From: Candidatus Aquabacterium excrementipullorum | Lineage (GTDB): Bacteria; Pseudomonadota; Gammaproteobacteria; Burkholderiales; Burkholderiaceae_C | DNA length: 64,000 nt | Assembly: GCA_019112875.1 (NCBI GenBank) | Contig: DXIO01000023.1 | Location: forward strand, 30,354 to 94,353 | Reading direction: 5' to 3' | Shown here: piece by piece, positions 1 through 20,803 of the stretch | How the letters are laid out: each line of letters opens with the position of its first letter | How positions within the stretch are numbered: position 1 is the first letter of the stretch | Program-made: the position numbers and the translations under genes | Notes under the pieces: generated by a model | Databases searched by the model: none | The model's input: the letters and a program-made list of their open reading frames with translations, nothing else | Told to the model about the DNA's origin: nothing

Positions 1-3000
1 GAGGTGATCCTGGCGGCGCAGGCCATGGCGGGCGTGAACCCCGACACCATCGGCTACATCGAAGCGCACGGCACGGGCACCACCATGGGCGACCCGATCG
101 AGATCGCCGCGCTGAGCCAGGCCTTCCGTGCCACCACCGACCGCACCGGCTACTGCGGCATCGGCTCGGTCAAGAGCAATGTGGGCCACCTGGACGCGGC
201 CGCCGGGGTCACCGGGCTGATCAAGGCGGTGCTGGCGCTCAAGCACGGCGAGCTGCCACCCAGCCTGCACTTCGAGACACCCAACCCGCGCATCGATTTC
301 GAGGGCAGCCCCTTCTATGTCAACGCGGCGCTCAAAGACTGGCCTGATGGCGATGTGCCTCGCCGCGCGGGCGTGAGCTCCTTCGGCATCGGGGGCACCA
401 ATGTGCACGTGGTGCTGGAGCAGGCGCCCGATCAAACCGGCGATGGCGCATCGCGCGGCTGGCAACTGCTGCCCTTGTCGGCCCGCACGCCGACGGCGCT
501 GGACCAGATGGCGCAACGCCTGGCCGACCACCTGCGTGCCCACCCCGAGCTGCGGCTGGCCGACGTGGCCCACACGTTGCAGGTCGGGCGCAAGCGCTTC
601 GCGCACCGCACGGCCGTGGCCTGCCGCACGGCGGAGGAAGCCATTGCCGCGCTGGAGGGCCGCGATGCACGCCGGCGCCTGGCGCAGGACAGCGGCCCCG
701 CACCCGAGGCCACGCGCGTGGCCTTCATGTTCCCTGGGCAGGGCGCACAGCATGTGGACATGGGCCGCGAGCTGTACGAGCGCGAGCCCGTGTTCCGCGA
801 CACGGTGGACCAGTGCGCGCAGGCCCTGCGCCCCCTGTTGGACCTGGACCTGCGCGAACTGCTCTACCCCGCGCCCGGTGGCGAGCAGGATGCCGCCACG
901 CGCCTGGGCCAGACCGCCCTGACGCAGCCCGCGCTGTTCGTGGTCGAGTACGCGCTGGCCCGGCTGTGGCAATCGTGGGGGCTGGTGCCCGCCGCGATGA
1001 TCGGCCACAGCATCGGCGAGTACGTGGCGGCCTGCCTGGCCGGTGTCTTCTCGCTGCACGACGCGCTGTCGCTGGTGGCCACGCGCGGCCGCCTGCTGCA
1101 ATCGATGGCGCCTGGGGCGATGGTGGCCGTGCCGCTGCCCGAGGCCCAGGTGCGCCCGCTGCTGGGCGCGGGCTGCGACCTGGCGGCCGTCAACGCCGAG
1201 GCGCTGTGCGTGCTGGCTGGATCACATGAGGCGATCGAATCCGCCACGCGCGCATTGCAAGCGCAGGGCGCCACCGTGCACCGCCTGCATGTGTCGCATG
1301 CCTTCCACTCGGCGATGGTCGAGCCCATGCTGCCGGCCTTCGAGCAGGCGCTGCGTGGCGTGCGGCTGAATGCGCCGACCACGCCATTCGTGTCCAACGT
1401 GACGGGGCGCTGGATCACGGCCGAAGAGGCCACCGATCCGTCTTACTGGTTGCGCCACCTGCGCGGCACGGTGCGTTTCGCCGACGGCGTGGCCCAGTTG
1501 CTGGCCGACCCGTCGCTGGTGCTGCTGGAGGTCGGCCCGGGCCAGACGCTGAGCACCCTGGCGCAGCGCCATGCGCAGGCCCAGGGCGCGCAGGGCAAGC
1601 CGGCCCGTGCCGTGGTGCCGTCGGCGCCGCGCATTGCGTCGCAAGGCGGCGTGCAGGAGGGCGGTGAGGACACGCTGGCGCGCGCCGTGGGCCGCCTGTG
1701 GTTGGCCGGCATCGAGATCGACTGGTCCGCCTTGCGCGATGGCGAGCGCCGTCGTCGCGTGCCCTTGCCCACCTACCCGTTCGAGAAGCAGCGCTTCTGG
1801 GTCGAGCCCGGGGCGCAGGCCGGTGCGTTGCTCAAGGGCCGTGCTGGCGGCGGCGCGCTCACCCTGGCCGATGTGGTTCGTGGCCCGGACGGCTGGTTCT
1901 CCGTGCCGTCGTGGACGCGTGTGGCGCCCGCGCCCTGGCCAGTGGCCGCAGACGCCAATGCGGAAGGCTGCCGCGTCGTGTTCGCGGACCGCCAGGGCCT
2001 GGGCGACCTGCTGGCCGCGCAATGGCGGGGTGACGCCGGCCGCTCCTGGCCTGTGGTGATCGTGCGCGAAAACGATGGCGTTCAACGCGCGGCGCGCGGC
2101 GAGCATCTGCTGAAGCCTGATGTGCGCGAAGACCACGACCGCGTGCTGCGCGCCATCGCCGATGAACACGGCCCGATCGCTCACATCGCGCACCTGTGGT
2201 CCGTGGGCGATGCCGTATCGCCGGCCTTGGCCCGTGAGCGTGCTTTCTACAGCCCCTTGTACCTGGCCCAGGCGCTCGATGCCGATGCGACCTTGACGGT
2301 GGACGGCGCACCGCTTGGCCTGACCGTGGTGACGAACGGCCTGGCCGATGTCACCGGGCAGGAGTCACTCGATCCCGACAAGGCCACCGTGCTGGGTCTG
2401 CACAAGGTGATGGCGCAGGAATGCCCCGGCATCGTCTGCCGCGTGCTCGACGTGGTGCCCCCCGCGCCCGACAGCGCCGAGCACGTACGCCTGATCGAGC
2501 AGATCGCCGCCGAAGCCGCGCTACCAGCCGCCAGCACCGCCCTGGGCGAAGGCATGCCTGCCCAGGCGCTGGTCGCGCTGCGCGGCCCGCGCCGTTGGGT
2601 GGAGAGCTACCAACCCCTGCGCCTGGACACGGTCCAATCCGAACGACTGCGTGCCGATGCTGTCGTGCTGATCACCGGCGGCCTGGGCGGCGTGGGCCTG
2701 TCCGTGGCGCGCCACCTGGCCGCGCATGGACCTGCGCGCCTGGCGCTGCTGGGACGCAACGCCATGCCCGCGCGGGATCAATGGGATGCGCTGTTGGCCG
2801 ACAGCGCCCCAGCGGCCGCCGGTGACGACGCACTGCGCGCCAGACAAGCCGTCATCGCCCGCGAGGTGCGCGCGCTGGAAGCCCAGGGCGCCCAGGTCCT
2901 GCTGCTGCACGGCGACGTGGCCATCGAGACCGAACTGCGCGCCGCCTGGCAGGCCACGCAGGCGCGCTTCGGTGCGGTGCACGGCGTGGTCCACGCCGCC

Positions 3001-3792
3001 GGTGATCCCGGTGGCGGCCTGATCGCGCAGGTGCTGGCCGAGCAGGTCGAGCGCACCTGGGCGGCCAAGGTGGAAGGCGCCCGCACGCTGCTGGCCCTGG
3101 CGGCCGAGCAGCCGCGACCGCTCGATTTCATCGTGCTGTGCTCGTCGATGGCCACCATCGCCGGTGGCCTGGGCAAGGCGGCCTACGCGGCGGCCAATGC
3201 CTGGCTGGACGTGGCCGCGCGCCGTGCCACGGGCCAGCCCGGCACGCCGGTGTGGTCCATCAACTGGGACAGCTGGCGCGATGTGGGCATGGCTGGCCAC
3301 ATGGCCATGCCGGAAGGCGTGGGCATCGCCCCCGACGAAGGCGCTCGTGCGCTGGTGCGCATCGTGCAGGGGCCGCGCGTGGCACAGGTCGTGGTCTCGA
3401 CCGTGGACCTGGCCGCACGGCTGGACCCGCGCCGCAACGACCTGCTCAGCCAGCCGGGCCTGGCCGATGCGGCCCCGCGTGCGGCCGGCCATGCGCGACC
3501 TGCGCTGGACACGCCTTTCGTCGCGCCCGAGGGTGAGCTGGAAACCCACCTGGCCAGCATCTGGCAGACCCTGCTGGGCATCGACGCCATCGGCATCGAC
3601 GACAACCTGTTCGAGCTGGGCGGCGATTCGCTGCTGGGCATCCAGTTGCTGTCGCGCGTGAAGGCGGCCTACGCGGTGGATTTGCGACCGGCCGACTTCT
3701 TCAAGAAGCCCACGGTGGCCGAGCTGGCCGCCCTGGTGGAAAGCCGCCTGCTCGACGAGATCGAGCGCACGGGTGAGGCGACGAGCGCGTGA
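1..3792 (+). CDS. Type I polyketide synthase module, KS(partial)-AT-KR-ACP, 5' end cut by window
   Basis: The reading frame is open from base 1, so the gene starts upstream. What remains of the ketosynthase carries its two late active-site blocks, EAHGTGT (codon about 21) and KSNVGH (about 58); the catalytic Cys is outside the window. The acyltransferase has GHSIGEY (about 335) and HAFHS (about 433), the pattern typical of malonyl-CoA-specific AT domains. A ketoreductase follows with GGLGGVG (about 893) and the Ser and Tyr of its active site (about 1048 and 1062). The ACP ends the protein with LGGDSL, Ser about 1210. No DH or ER is visible, so the unit should add a malonate-derived beta-hydroxy extension and hand it to the NRPS gene 42 bases downstream. 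PKS modules between NRPS proteins are known from Burkholderiales siderophores such as delftibactin and variochelin. Confidence 0.93.
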   Translation, partial: EVILAAQAMAGVNPDTIGYIEAHGTGTTMGDPIEIAALSQAFRATTDRTGYCGIGSVKSNVGHLDAAAGVTGLIKAVLALKHGELPPSLHFETPNPRIDFEGSPFYVNAALKDWPDGDVPRRAGVSSFGIGGTNVHVVLEQAPDQTGDGASRGWQLLPLSARTPTALDQMAQRLADHLRAHPELRLADVAHTLQVGRKRFAHRTAVACRTAEEAIAALEGRDARRRLAQDSGPAPEATRVAFMFPGQGAQHVDMGRELYEREPVFRDTVDQCAQALRPLLDLDLRELLYPAPGGEQDAATRLGQTALTQPALFVVEYALARLWQSWGLVPAAMIGHSIGEYVAACLAGVFSLHDALSLVATRGRLLQSMAPGAMVAVPLPEAQVRPLLGAGCDLAAVNAEALCVLAGSHEAIESATRALQAQGATVHRLHVSHAFHSAMVEPMLPAFEQALRGVRLNAPTTPFVSNVTGRWITAEEATDPSYWLRHLRGTVRFADGVAQLLADPSLVLLEVGPGQTLSTLAQRHAQAQGAQGKPARAVVPSAPRIASQGGVQEGGEDTLARAVGRLWLAGIEIDWSALRDGERRRRVPLPTYPFEKQRFWVEPGAQAGALLKGRAGGGALTLADVVRGPDGWFSVPSWTRVAPAPWPVAADANAEGCRVVFADRQGLGDLLAAQWRGDAGRSWPVVIVRENDGVQRAARGEHLLKPDVREDHDRVLRAIADEHGPIAHIAHLWSVGDAVSPALARERAFYSPLYLAQALDADATLTVDGAPLGLTVVTNGLADVTGQESLDPDKATVLGLHKVMAQECPGIVCRVLDVVPPAPDSAEHVRLIEQIAAEAALPAASTALGEGMPAQALVALRGPRRWVESYQPLRLDTVQSERLRADAVVLITGGLGGVGLSVARHLAAHGPARLALLGRNAMPARDQWDALLADSAPAAAGDDALRARQAVIAREVRALEAQGAQVLLLHGDVAIETELRAAWQATQARFGAVHGVVHAAGDPGGGLIAQVLAEQVERTWAAKVEGARTLLALAAEQPRPLDFIVLCSSMATIAGGLGKAAYAAANAWLDVAARRATGQPGTPVWSINWDSWRDVGMAGHMAMPEGVGIAPDEGARALVRIVQGPRVAQVVVSTVDLAARLDPRRNDLLSQPGLADAAPRAAGHARPALDTPFVAPEGELETHLASIWQTLLGIDAIGIDDNLFELGGDSLLGIQLLSRVKAAYAVDLRPADFFKKPTVAELAALVESRLLDEIERTGEATSA

Positions 3793-3834
3793 TGCGTCGC
3801 ATGGCCGATCAGAAGAGACAAGGGAAAGACACGC

Positions 3835-6800
3835 ATGAGCACGTCCAACGATGACCTGGCGCGCCGGCGTGCGTGCCTGAGCCCCGAGCAGCAGGCCGCG
3901 CTGGCACGGCGGCTCAAGGGGAGGGCCGGCGGGGTCGAGGTGCGCGCGTTGCAAGCCGCGCCTGCGCGCACCTATCCCCATGTCGGCCCGCTGTCCTTCG
4001 CGCAGCAACGCCAGTGGTTCTACTGGCAGCTCGACCCGGCAAGCACCGCCTACCACCTGGGCGGCGCGCTGCATTTCGACGGCGTGCTGCATCTGGCCGC
4101 CTTGAAGGGCGCCTTCGACGCCTTGGTGGCACGCCATGAAGGCCTGCGCACCGTGCTGCGAGAACGCGACGACGGCACGGTCGAGCAGATCGTTCAGGCG
4201 GCCATGCCGTTGGACATCCCGGTGCTGGACCTGGGCGATCTGCCGCAGGATGCACAGGAAGCCAGTGCCACCGACGAGATCGCCCGCCAGCAGGCCCTGC
4301 CATTCGACCTGCGTGCCGGCCCCATGCTGCGCGTCGCGGTGCTGCGCCTGGCCGGGCAGCGGCACACCGTGGTCGTCGTGATGCACCATGCGGTCACGGA
4401 TGCGTGGTCCAAGCAGATCGTGCTGGGCGAATTCGTGGCCAACTACACAGGCCTGGTGCGCGACGGCCAGCTGCCCGTCCGCCCGCCGCTGGCATGCCAC
4501 CTGGTCGACCATGCGCGCACGCAGCGGGCCTGGCTGGGCTCGCCCGAACAGGCGCGCCAGTTGGCCTACTGGCGTGACCGTTTGACCTGTCCAGGCGGCG
4601 ACGGCGAGCATCCCGTGCTGCGCCTGCCTTCGGACGGGCCACGCGAACCCTCGGGCTCGCGGCGCGCGCTGGAACTGTCCTGCGCCGTGCCGGACGACCT
4701 GGCCGATCGCTTGCGCCTGCGCGCCCAGGCCCAAGGCGGCACCTTGTTCACGGCGCTGCTGGCGGCCTTCCAGGCCATGCTGCAGCGCTTCAGCGGGCTG
4801 GACGACATCCGCGTCGGCGTCCCCACCGCGGGGCGCCACCAGCTCGACAGCGAAGGCGTGGTGGGCCTGTTCGTCAACACGCTGGTGATCCGCAATCGCC
4901 TGGACGGCCGCACGCCGCTGGCCACCGTGCTGGCCCAGGCCGGCGAGGCGCTGGCCGAGGCGCAGGCCCACCAGGACCTGCCTTTCGACCAACTGGTGGA
5001 TGCCATGCAGCCAGGGCGCGCCACCGGCCACCATCCGTTGTTCCAGGTGATGTGCAACCACCTGCGCGAGGACCACCGCGCGCTTGACGGCCTGCCGGGC
5101 CTGCGCCTGCTGCGCTACGAACTGGCCGATCAGCACGCCAAGTTCGACCTCACGCTCAACACCGTCGAGGATCCGCAGGGCCGGCTGGAAGGCCGCTTCG
5201 GCTGGCCCGAAGGGCTTTTCGAGGCGGGCACCGTGCAGCGCTTTGCGCGCGCCTGGCTGGCCTTGCTGACGGCGCTGGCGGATGAGCCCGCGCGTGCCGT
5301 GGCCGCGGTGGCGCTGGACGATGCCGAAGGCCAGGCCAGCTTGGCCACCTGGCGCACCGGGCCGACCTGGCCCGCTGCTGACCAGGGCCCTGCGTTCGTG
5401 CTCGACCGCATCGACGCACTCGCGGTGGCCTCCCCATGGGCACCGGCTGTGTCATGCGGCGCCGATAAGCTCAGTCGCGCTGAACTGCAGACGCGCGCCA
5501 ACCGCCTGGCCCATCACCTGATGGCCCTGGGTGTGGGCCTGGAGTCGCCGGTGGCGCTGGCGCTGCCGCGCTCGACCGACCTGGTCGTGGCCTGGCTGGC
5601 GGTGTGGAAGGCCGGTGGCGCGTGCGTGCCGCTGGACACGGCCCAGCCCGTGCCGCGTCTGCGCCAGATGCTCGAGGGCACCGCCTGCCGCTGGGTGCTG
5701 GCCCATGGGGCGGCCCCGTCGGGGCTGATGGCTGGAGGCGGCGAGGCCGGCCCGGCGTGGCTCGCGTTGGACGGGCTGTCGCTGGAGCACCTGCCCGCCA
5801 CCCCGCCTGTCCGCGTCTCGGCCAACGGGGCGAACGCCACGCTGGCCCACGTGATCCACACCTCCGGCTCCACCGGCCAGCCCAAGGCCGTGGGGGTGAG
5901 CCATGGCGCGCTGGCGCAGTACGTCGCGGCCGTGTCGGACCGCCTGGCGTTCGCTGCACACGACAAGGGCCGCGATGGCGGCGTGCCCGGCGCGATGGCC
6001 ATGGTGTCCACCCCGGCCGCCGACCTGGGCCACACCACGCTGTTCGGCGCGCTGTGCGCCGGCTGGCCTCTGCACCTGGCCGAACCCGGCCATGAACTCG
6101 ATGCGTTGGGACTGGCCGAGGGCCTGCGCCGCGATGGCGTGGCCGTGCTCAAGATCGTGCCCAGCCACCTGCAGGCGCTGATGCAGGCCCTGGTGCTGGC
6201 CGGTCGCGACCCGGCCGAGGCTCTTCCTTCGCACACGTTGGTGCTGGGGGGCGAAGCCACGCCGTGGGCGTTGCTGACGCGGCTGCGTGTGCTGCGCCCA
6301 GGCCTGCGCATCGTCAACCACTACGGCCCCACCGAAGGCACCGTGGGCGTGCTCACGCAGGACGCCGCCGAGGCCGACACACGGGCCGCCACCCTGCCAC
6401 TGGGCCGACCGCTGGCCGGCATCACCGCGCATGTGCTGGACGAGCACCTCGACCCCGTGCCGCCAGGCTGCGAGGGCGAGCTCTACCTGGCTGGACCCAG
6501 CCTGGCGCGTGGCTACCTGGGGCAGGGCGGCCTGACGGCCTGGCGCTTCGTGGCCGACCCTTTCGGCGCGCCGGGCGGCCGCCTGTACCGCACGGGCGAC
6601 CGTGTGCGCTGGCGCACCAGCGGGCAGCTGGAGTACCTGGGTCGCACCGACCACCAGCTCAAGATCCGGGGTGTGCGTGTCGAGCCGGGCGAGATCGAGG
6701 CCGTGCTGGCCGCGCAGCCCGGCGTGGCGCAGGCCCTGGTCATCGCGTCGCCTGCCGATGATGACAAGGCCGCCCTGCGTCTGCTGGCGTATGCAGTGCC

Positions 6801-7308
6801 GGCCGATGCGCACGCAGCGCCCGAGGGCGGTGCATTGCGCGCGGCCCTGGCGCGTGCCTTGCCGGACGCCCTGGTGCCCGCCGCCGTGGTCGTGCTGCCG
6901 GCCTGGCCGCTCAACGCCAACGGCAAGATCGACCGCCGTGCGCTGCCGCTTCCGCCCGACAGCCAGCCTACAGCGCACGAAGCCCCGCGAGGCGAACTGG
7001 AGACCGCCCTGGCCGCAATGTGGGCAGAGGTGCTGACCGACGCGGCACCCAGCATCGACCACACAACCATCGCCATCGGCCGCCACGATCGCTTCTTCGA
7101 CCTGGGCGGCCACTCGCTGGGCCTGATGCGCGTGCAGGCGGCCGTGCACAAACGCCTGGGCGTGCAACTGCCACTGCGCAGCTACGTGGCCAACCCCACC
7201 CTGGCCGACCTGGCCCTTGAGATGGCCACCGTGCGCGGCAGCGCGGCCGCCGACGAAGACGCCGCCCTGCGCGACATGGCCGCCCTGCTCGAATCCCTGG
7301 AGAATTGA
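3835..7308 (+). CDS. Nonribosomal peptide synthetase, single module C-A-T, predicted aspartate
   Basis: 1157 residues: condensation domain (about 45-480), adenylation domain (about 495-1030) and carrier domain (Ser about 1094 in LGGHSL). The condensation motif at about 184 reads HHAVTDAW, so the catalytic second His and the Asp are kept while the usual Gly after Asp is Ala. Reading the ten specificity positions by eye against GrsA gives D-L-T-K-V-G-H-V-G-K (the D-L-x-x-T part comes from ADLGHT, the H from NHYGPTE), which matches the classical Asp code. The start ATG follows AAGGGAAAG at a sensible spacing. It lies between the PKS gene and the large NRPS, whose ATG comes directly after this stop, so the three are one operon. 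In related siderophores this Asp is beta-hydroxylated and binds iron, but no hydroxylase domain is present here. Confidence 0.95.
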   Translation: MSTSNDDLARRRACLSPEQQAALARRLKGRAGGVEVRALQAAPARTYPHVGPLSFAQQRQWFYWQLDPASTAYHLGGALHFDGVLHLAALKGAFDALVARHEGLRTVLRERDDGTVEQIVQAAMPLDIPVLDLGDLPQDAQEASATDEIARQQALPFDLRAGPMLRVAVLRLAGQRHTVVVVMHHAVTDAWSKQIVLGEFVANYTGLVRDGQLPVRPPLACHLVDHARTQRAWLGSPEQARQLAYWRDRLTCPGGDGEHPVLRLPSDGPREPSGSRRALELSCAVPDDLADRLRLRAQAQGGTLFTALLAAFQAMLQRFSGLDDIRVGVPTAGRHQLDSEGVVGLFVNTLVIRNRLDGRTPLATVLAQAGEALAEAQAHQDLPFDQLVDAMQPGRATGHHPLFQVMCNHLREDHRALDGLPGLRLLRYELADQHAKFDLTLNTVEDPQGRLEGRFGWPEGLFEAGTVQRFARAWLALLTALADEPARAVAAVALDDAEGQASLATWRTGPTWPAADQGPAFVLDRIDALAVASPWAPAVSCGADKLSRAELQTRANRLAHHLMALGVGLESPVALALPRSTDLVVAWLAVWKAGGACVPLDTAQPVPRLRQMLEGTACRWVLAHGAAPSGLMAGGGEAGPAWLALDGLSLEHLPATPPVRVSANGANATLAHVIHTSGSTGQPKAVGVSHGALAQYVAAVSDRLAFAAHDKGRDGGVPGAMAMVSTPAADLGHTTLFGALCAGWPLHLAEPGHELDALGLAEGLRRDGVAVLKIVPSHLQALMQALVLAGRDPAEALPSHTLVLGGEATPWALLTRLRVLRPGLRIVNHYGPTEGTVGVLTQDAAEADTRAATLPLGRPLAGITAHVLDEHLDPVPPGCEGELYLAGPSLARGYLGQGGLTAWRFVADPFGAPGGRLYRTGDRVRWRTSGQLEYLGRTDHQLKIRGVRVEPGEIEAVLAAQPGVAQALVIASPADDDKAALRLLAYAVPADAHAAPEGGALRAALARALPDALVPAAVVVLPAWPLNANGKIDRRALPLPPDSQPTAHEAPRGELETALAAMWAEVLTDAAPSIDHTTIAIGRHDRFFDLGGHSLGLMRVQAAVHKRLGVQLPLRSYVANPTLADLALEMATVRGSAAADEDAALRDMAALLESLEN

Positions 7309-19404
<12,096 letters not shown>

Positions 19405-19413
19405 ACTGAATGA

Positions 19414-19447
19414 ACTCGGTGCGGTGCTTACGAGCGCCGCACCGAGT
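19414..19447. terminator. Hairpin between convergent genes
   Basis: Arms ACTCGGTGCGG (19414-19424) and CCGCACCGAGT (19437-19447) form an 11-bp perfect stem around a 12-base loop that itself can fold GCT/AGC. It sits 10 bases after the NRPS stop and contains the stop of the converging small gene, so it can serve both directions. There is no clear T run. Confidence 0.5.
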
Positions 19448-19652
19448 ACCAGATCCCCACCACCAGCGGCAGCGCGAGCAGCGCCCAAGAGAGCGCATCC
19501 CACACCCCGTCGGCCACCAGGGCCGACACCAGCCCGATCGCGCTGGCCACGCCGATCAGCAAGGGCCAGCGGAACACCTGCCACAGGCTGTAGTGCTTGC
19601 CGCTGCGGCGGCTTTCCTGGTGCAGGGCATGGCGTTGTTCTGCGCGGCTCAT
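19428..19652 (-). CDS. Small two-helix membrane protein of the siderophore uptake operon
   Basis: 74 residues. The N-terminal third is charged (MSRAEQRHALHQESRRSGKH), followed by two hydrophobic segments separated by a short loop with one Asp, then VRRS at the end; this predicts two transmembrane helices with the N terminus probably cytoplasmic. The start ATG overlaps the stop of the preceding PepSY gene as ATGA, so translation is coupled. I do not recognise the family with certainty. Its position as last gene of the receptor-PepSY-PepSY operon suggests an accessory role in ferric siderophore handling, which is inference from context only. Confidence 0.7.
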   Translation of the reverse strand: MSRAEQRHALHQESRRSGKHYSLWQVFRWPLLIGVASAIGLVSALVADGVWDALSWALLALPLVVGIWYSVRRS

Positions 19653-20803
19653 CGGGCGGCTCCCGTCACGTCGTTGGCGCCCGGCAGATCCTGCGAGGCC
19701 ACGGCCTTGGAGGCGGCCCGCTTGCGCGCGATCCACAGGTACAGGCCGCTGCCCAGCACCACGATGGTGGCGATGTCCAGCAGCGCCCACACCACCTTCA
19801 GCGGCATGCCGCCGTAGTCCCCGAAGTGCAGCGGCTGCGACACCAGCAGCGCCTTCAGGTACCAGGGCAGCTCGCGGCTGTCGGTGATCTCCGACGTCAC
19901 CGCATCGGCCAGCACGGGCTTCACAAGGCGCGAGGTCAGCGGTTCATGCCCGCGCATGAAGATGGCGTAGTGGTGCGGGCTGGAGAAAGACGTGCCCGGG
20001 AAGGCCACGAAGGCCAGCGTCATGTCTGGCTCCAGCACCTGCGCGCGCTCTGCCGACAGCTGCAGCGAGCCCAGCACCTTCGGCGTGGACTGGCCCTTGT
20101 ACTGCGCCGTCATCGCGCCCAGCTCCTTGTACTGGTAGAGCTTGACCATCAGATCGGCCCAGGTGTTGATCACGCCGGTGAAGCCCACCACCAGCGCCCA
20201 GGTCACGGTCACGATGCTCAGCAGGTTGTGCAGGTCCAGCCAGCGCACGCGCGTGGAGCGGTCGCGCCGCACCGTGCCGAAATCCAGCTTGCGCATGAAG
20301 GGCGCGTACAGCACCACGCCCGACACGATGGCCGCCACCAGCAGCAGCCCCATCAGCCCCAGGAAGAGCTTGCCCGGCAGGCCCGCGAACAGGTCCACGT
20401 GCAGGCGGAACATCAGGTTCATGAAGCCCTCGCCCAGCTTGGGCTCGCCCAGCACCTCGCCCGTGCGCGCGTCCACCACCACGGATTTGAAGTTCTCGGT
20501 GGCCATGGGCTCGTCGTTCAGCGTCACGTACCAGAGCGTGTCGTCGTCTTCCTCGCGCGAGACGAACTGCACCACCTTGCCCGGCTGGCGCGCCTTGGCC
20601 ACCTCGATCACGCGGTCCAGGCTGGCGCGTGGCGTGCCGGCGGGCATGGCCGGCGCTTCGATCTCGTCGCCCAGCAGGTGATCGATCTCGTGGTGGAAGA
20701 TCAGCGGCAGGCCCGTCAGGCACAGCAGCAGCATGAAGATGGTGCACACCAGGCTGGACCAGGTGTGGACCCACGCCCAGCGGCGCAGGGAAACGGGTGT
20801 CAT
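19649..20803 (-). CDS. PepSY-associated transmembrane protein (PiuB / siderophore reductase-like), copy 2
   Basis: 384 residues from the ATG at 20803, preceded by AAGGAG and overlapping the upstream stop as ATGA; a longer frame upstream has no ribosome site and is not used. An N-terminal hydrophobic helix (about 20-40, ending LPLIFHHEIDHLL) is followed by a periplasmic PepSY-like region, then further helices (LFLGLMGLLLVAAIVSGVVL, WALVVGFTGVINTW, and one near the C terminus ending LYLWIARKR). Conserved His residues lie at helix ends (HHEIDH, LDLHNLLS), fitting a heme-binding membrane protein. Members such as FoxB and FpvG reduce or take part in the release of iron from siderophores at the inner membrane. 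The same function is inferred here from family and operon. Confidence 0.88.
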   Translation of the reverse strand: MTPVSLRRWAWVHTWSSLVCTIFMLLLCLTGLPLIFHHEIDHLLGDEIEAPAMPAGTPRASLDRVIEVAKARQPGKVVQFVSREEDDDTLWYVTLNDEPMATENFKSVVVDARTGEVLGEPKLGEGFMNLMFRLHVDLFAGLPGKLFLGLMGLLLVAAIVSGVVLYAPFMRKLDFGTVRRDRSTRVRWLDLHNLLSIVTVTWALVVGFTGVINTWADLMVKLYQYKELGAMTAQYKGQSTPKVLGSLQLSAERAQVLEPDMTLAFVAFPGTSFSSPHHYAIFMRGHEPLTSRLVKPVLADAVTSEITDSRELPWYLKALLVSQPLHFGDYGGMPLKVVWALLDIATIVVLGSGLYLWIARKRAASKAVASQDLPGANDVTGAAR

